Source: Sedimentisphaerales bacterium
GTDB taxonomy: Bacteria; Planctomycetota; Phycisphaerae; Sedimentisphaerales; Anaerobacaceae
Length of the DNA stretch: 64,000 nt
Reading direction: 5' to 3'
Assembly (NCBI GenBank): GCA_016931715.1
Contig: JAFGEF010000093.1
Coordinates: 1-64,000, forward strand
Below, one piece after another: positions 63,400 through 64,000 of the stretch (the stretch's first letter is position 1; the number at the start of each line of letters is the position of its first letter). The notes beneath the pieces are model-generated. The model was not told the origin of the DNA, did not search any database, and saw only the letters and a list, made by a program, of their open reading frames with translations. The position numbers and the translations under genes were made by a program.

Positions 63400-64000
63400 A
63401 TGAAAATAAATCTGCTTCACAACTGGGATTTGACTTATTCACAGGCTGTCTCACTGCAAAGAGAGCTTGCCGGCATGGTGCAACATCAAAAAATCAAGAC
63501 GAAACCGAAAACTATAGCCGGTCTCGATTGTGCATTTAGTAAGGATGGCAGAAAAATAATCGCGGTTGCAGTTGTTTTGCGATTTTGTGATTTTGAGCTT
63601 ATCGAGACAACAAATGCTATTCAAAATGTGACTTTTCCATATATTCCCGGCCTGCTGTCATTTCGAGAAGCTCCCGTGTGCATTGCGGCTGCCGAAAAGC
63701 TGAAAATAACACCTGATGTCTTTATGATAGACGGCCAGGGAATTGCCCATCCCCGCCGGCTGGGCTTGGCAGCTCATCTCGGACTTTTTTTCGATATGCC
63801 AACTTTCGGCTGTGCGAAAAGCAGATTAACGGGACAATTTGAAGAACCAGCACAAGAAAAAGGTGCATATACACCGCTAATAGACAAAAATGAAATAATC
63901 GGCTCAATAGTAAGAACCCGTACAAAAGTCAAATCTGTTTTCGTTTCTGTCGGGAATAAATGCATACTTGATAATGCGATAGAAATCACCCTTGCATGCG
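63400..64000 (+). CDS. nfi: Endonuclease V, cut by the window edge
   Basis: The first 200 residues are present; the frame is open to the last base. The metal-binding acids of the family are seen: D43 (AGLDCAF), E90 (YIPGLLSFREAP) and D111 (MIDGQGIAHPRRLG), followed by GCAKSRL. Endonuclease V cuts DNA next to deaminated bases such as inosine. It starts 15 bases after fic on the same strand with no visible ribosome site, so it may share the fic transcript. With the AlkD-like, MGMT-family and UvrA genes it is one of several repair genes in this window, but they are not clustered. Confidence 0.9.
   Translation, partial: MKINLLHNWDLTYSQAVSLQRELAGMVQHQKIKTKPKTIAGLDCAFSKDGRKIIAVAVVLRFCDFELIETTNAIQNVTFPYIPGLLSFREAPVCIAAAEKLKITPDVFMIDGQGIAHPRRLGLAAHLGLFFDMPTFGCAKSRLTGQFEEPAQEKGAYTPLIDKNEIIGSIVRTRTKVKSVFVSVGNKCILDNAIEITLAC

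Overview
The window looks like a moderately AT-rich bacterial chromosome from the Planctomycetota, most likely class Phycisphaerae near the Sedimentisphaerales. This is inferred from gene content. There are two MoxR/DUF58/VWA operons, one with DUF4175-like and DUF4159 proteins. Prepilin-type proteins begin with the [17 protein letters not shown] segment typical of planctomycete paralogues. A giant TPR protein, an exported RraA-like protein and a DUF4139 protein add to this. No rRNA, tRNA, CRISPR array, transposase or phage gene was seen.

Layout. 1-575: end of a HAD phosphatase, a terminator and REP-like palindromes. 576-1360: an AT-rich, overlapping HEPN gene pair. 1503-4804: a minus-strand catabolic operon (exported RraA-like protein, DHDPS/NAL-family aldolase, FGGY kinase). 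5010-26978: a roughly 22-kb minus-strand operon coding for a 4663-residue TPR/repeat protein, a Gln-rich membrane protein, MoxR, DUF58, a BatA-like VWA protein and a large double-VWA protein. 27396-35084: a mixed island with DUF4139, an AlkD-like protein, a zinc ribbon protein, a HTH/pseudo-receiver regulator, a DegT aminotransferase, two tandem prepilin paralogues and a small membrane protein. 35349-46582: a second, plus-strand MoxR operon (MoxR, DUF58, BatA-like, coiled-coil protein with a 57-bp minisatellite, VWA/GATase-like protein, a protease-like protein lacking its catalytic residues, and a Tat-exported DUF4159 protein). 46745-49536: a DtxR-feoA-feoB iron operon with an operator-like site in its promoter. 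49574-52921: ilvB, ilvN and an MGMT-family gene behind a roughly 510-nt leader that contains a partial copy of the ilvB start. 53067-53348: a NifU-domain protein. 53377-61753: uvrA followed by three redox genes. 62048-64000: a Fic protein and the start of endonuclease V.

How they may work together. The two MoxR systems share one plan: an AAA+ ATPase, a DUF58 protein, membrane-anchored VWA proteins and a membrane coiled-coil protein. Each has its own exported partners: the giant TPR protein in the first, the pseudo-protease and DUF4159 protein in the second. This suggests two paralogous envelope machines with different clients. The function of neither can be read from the sequence. The most unusual features are the triplicated roughly 800-residue module in the giant protein, the pseudo-protease, and the ilvB leader with its embedded gene fragment.
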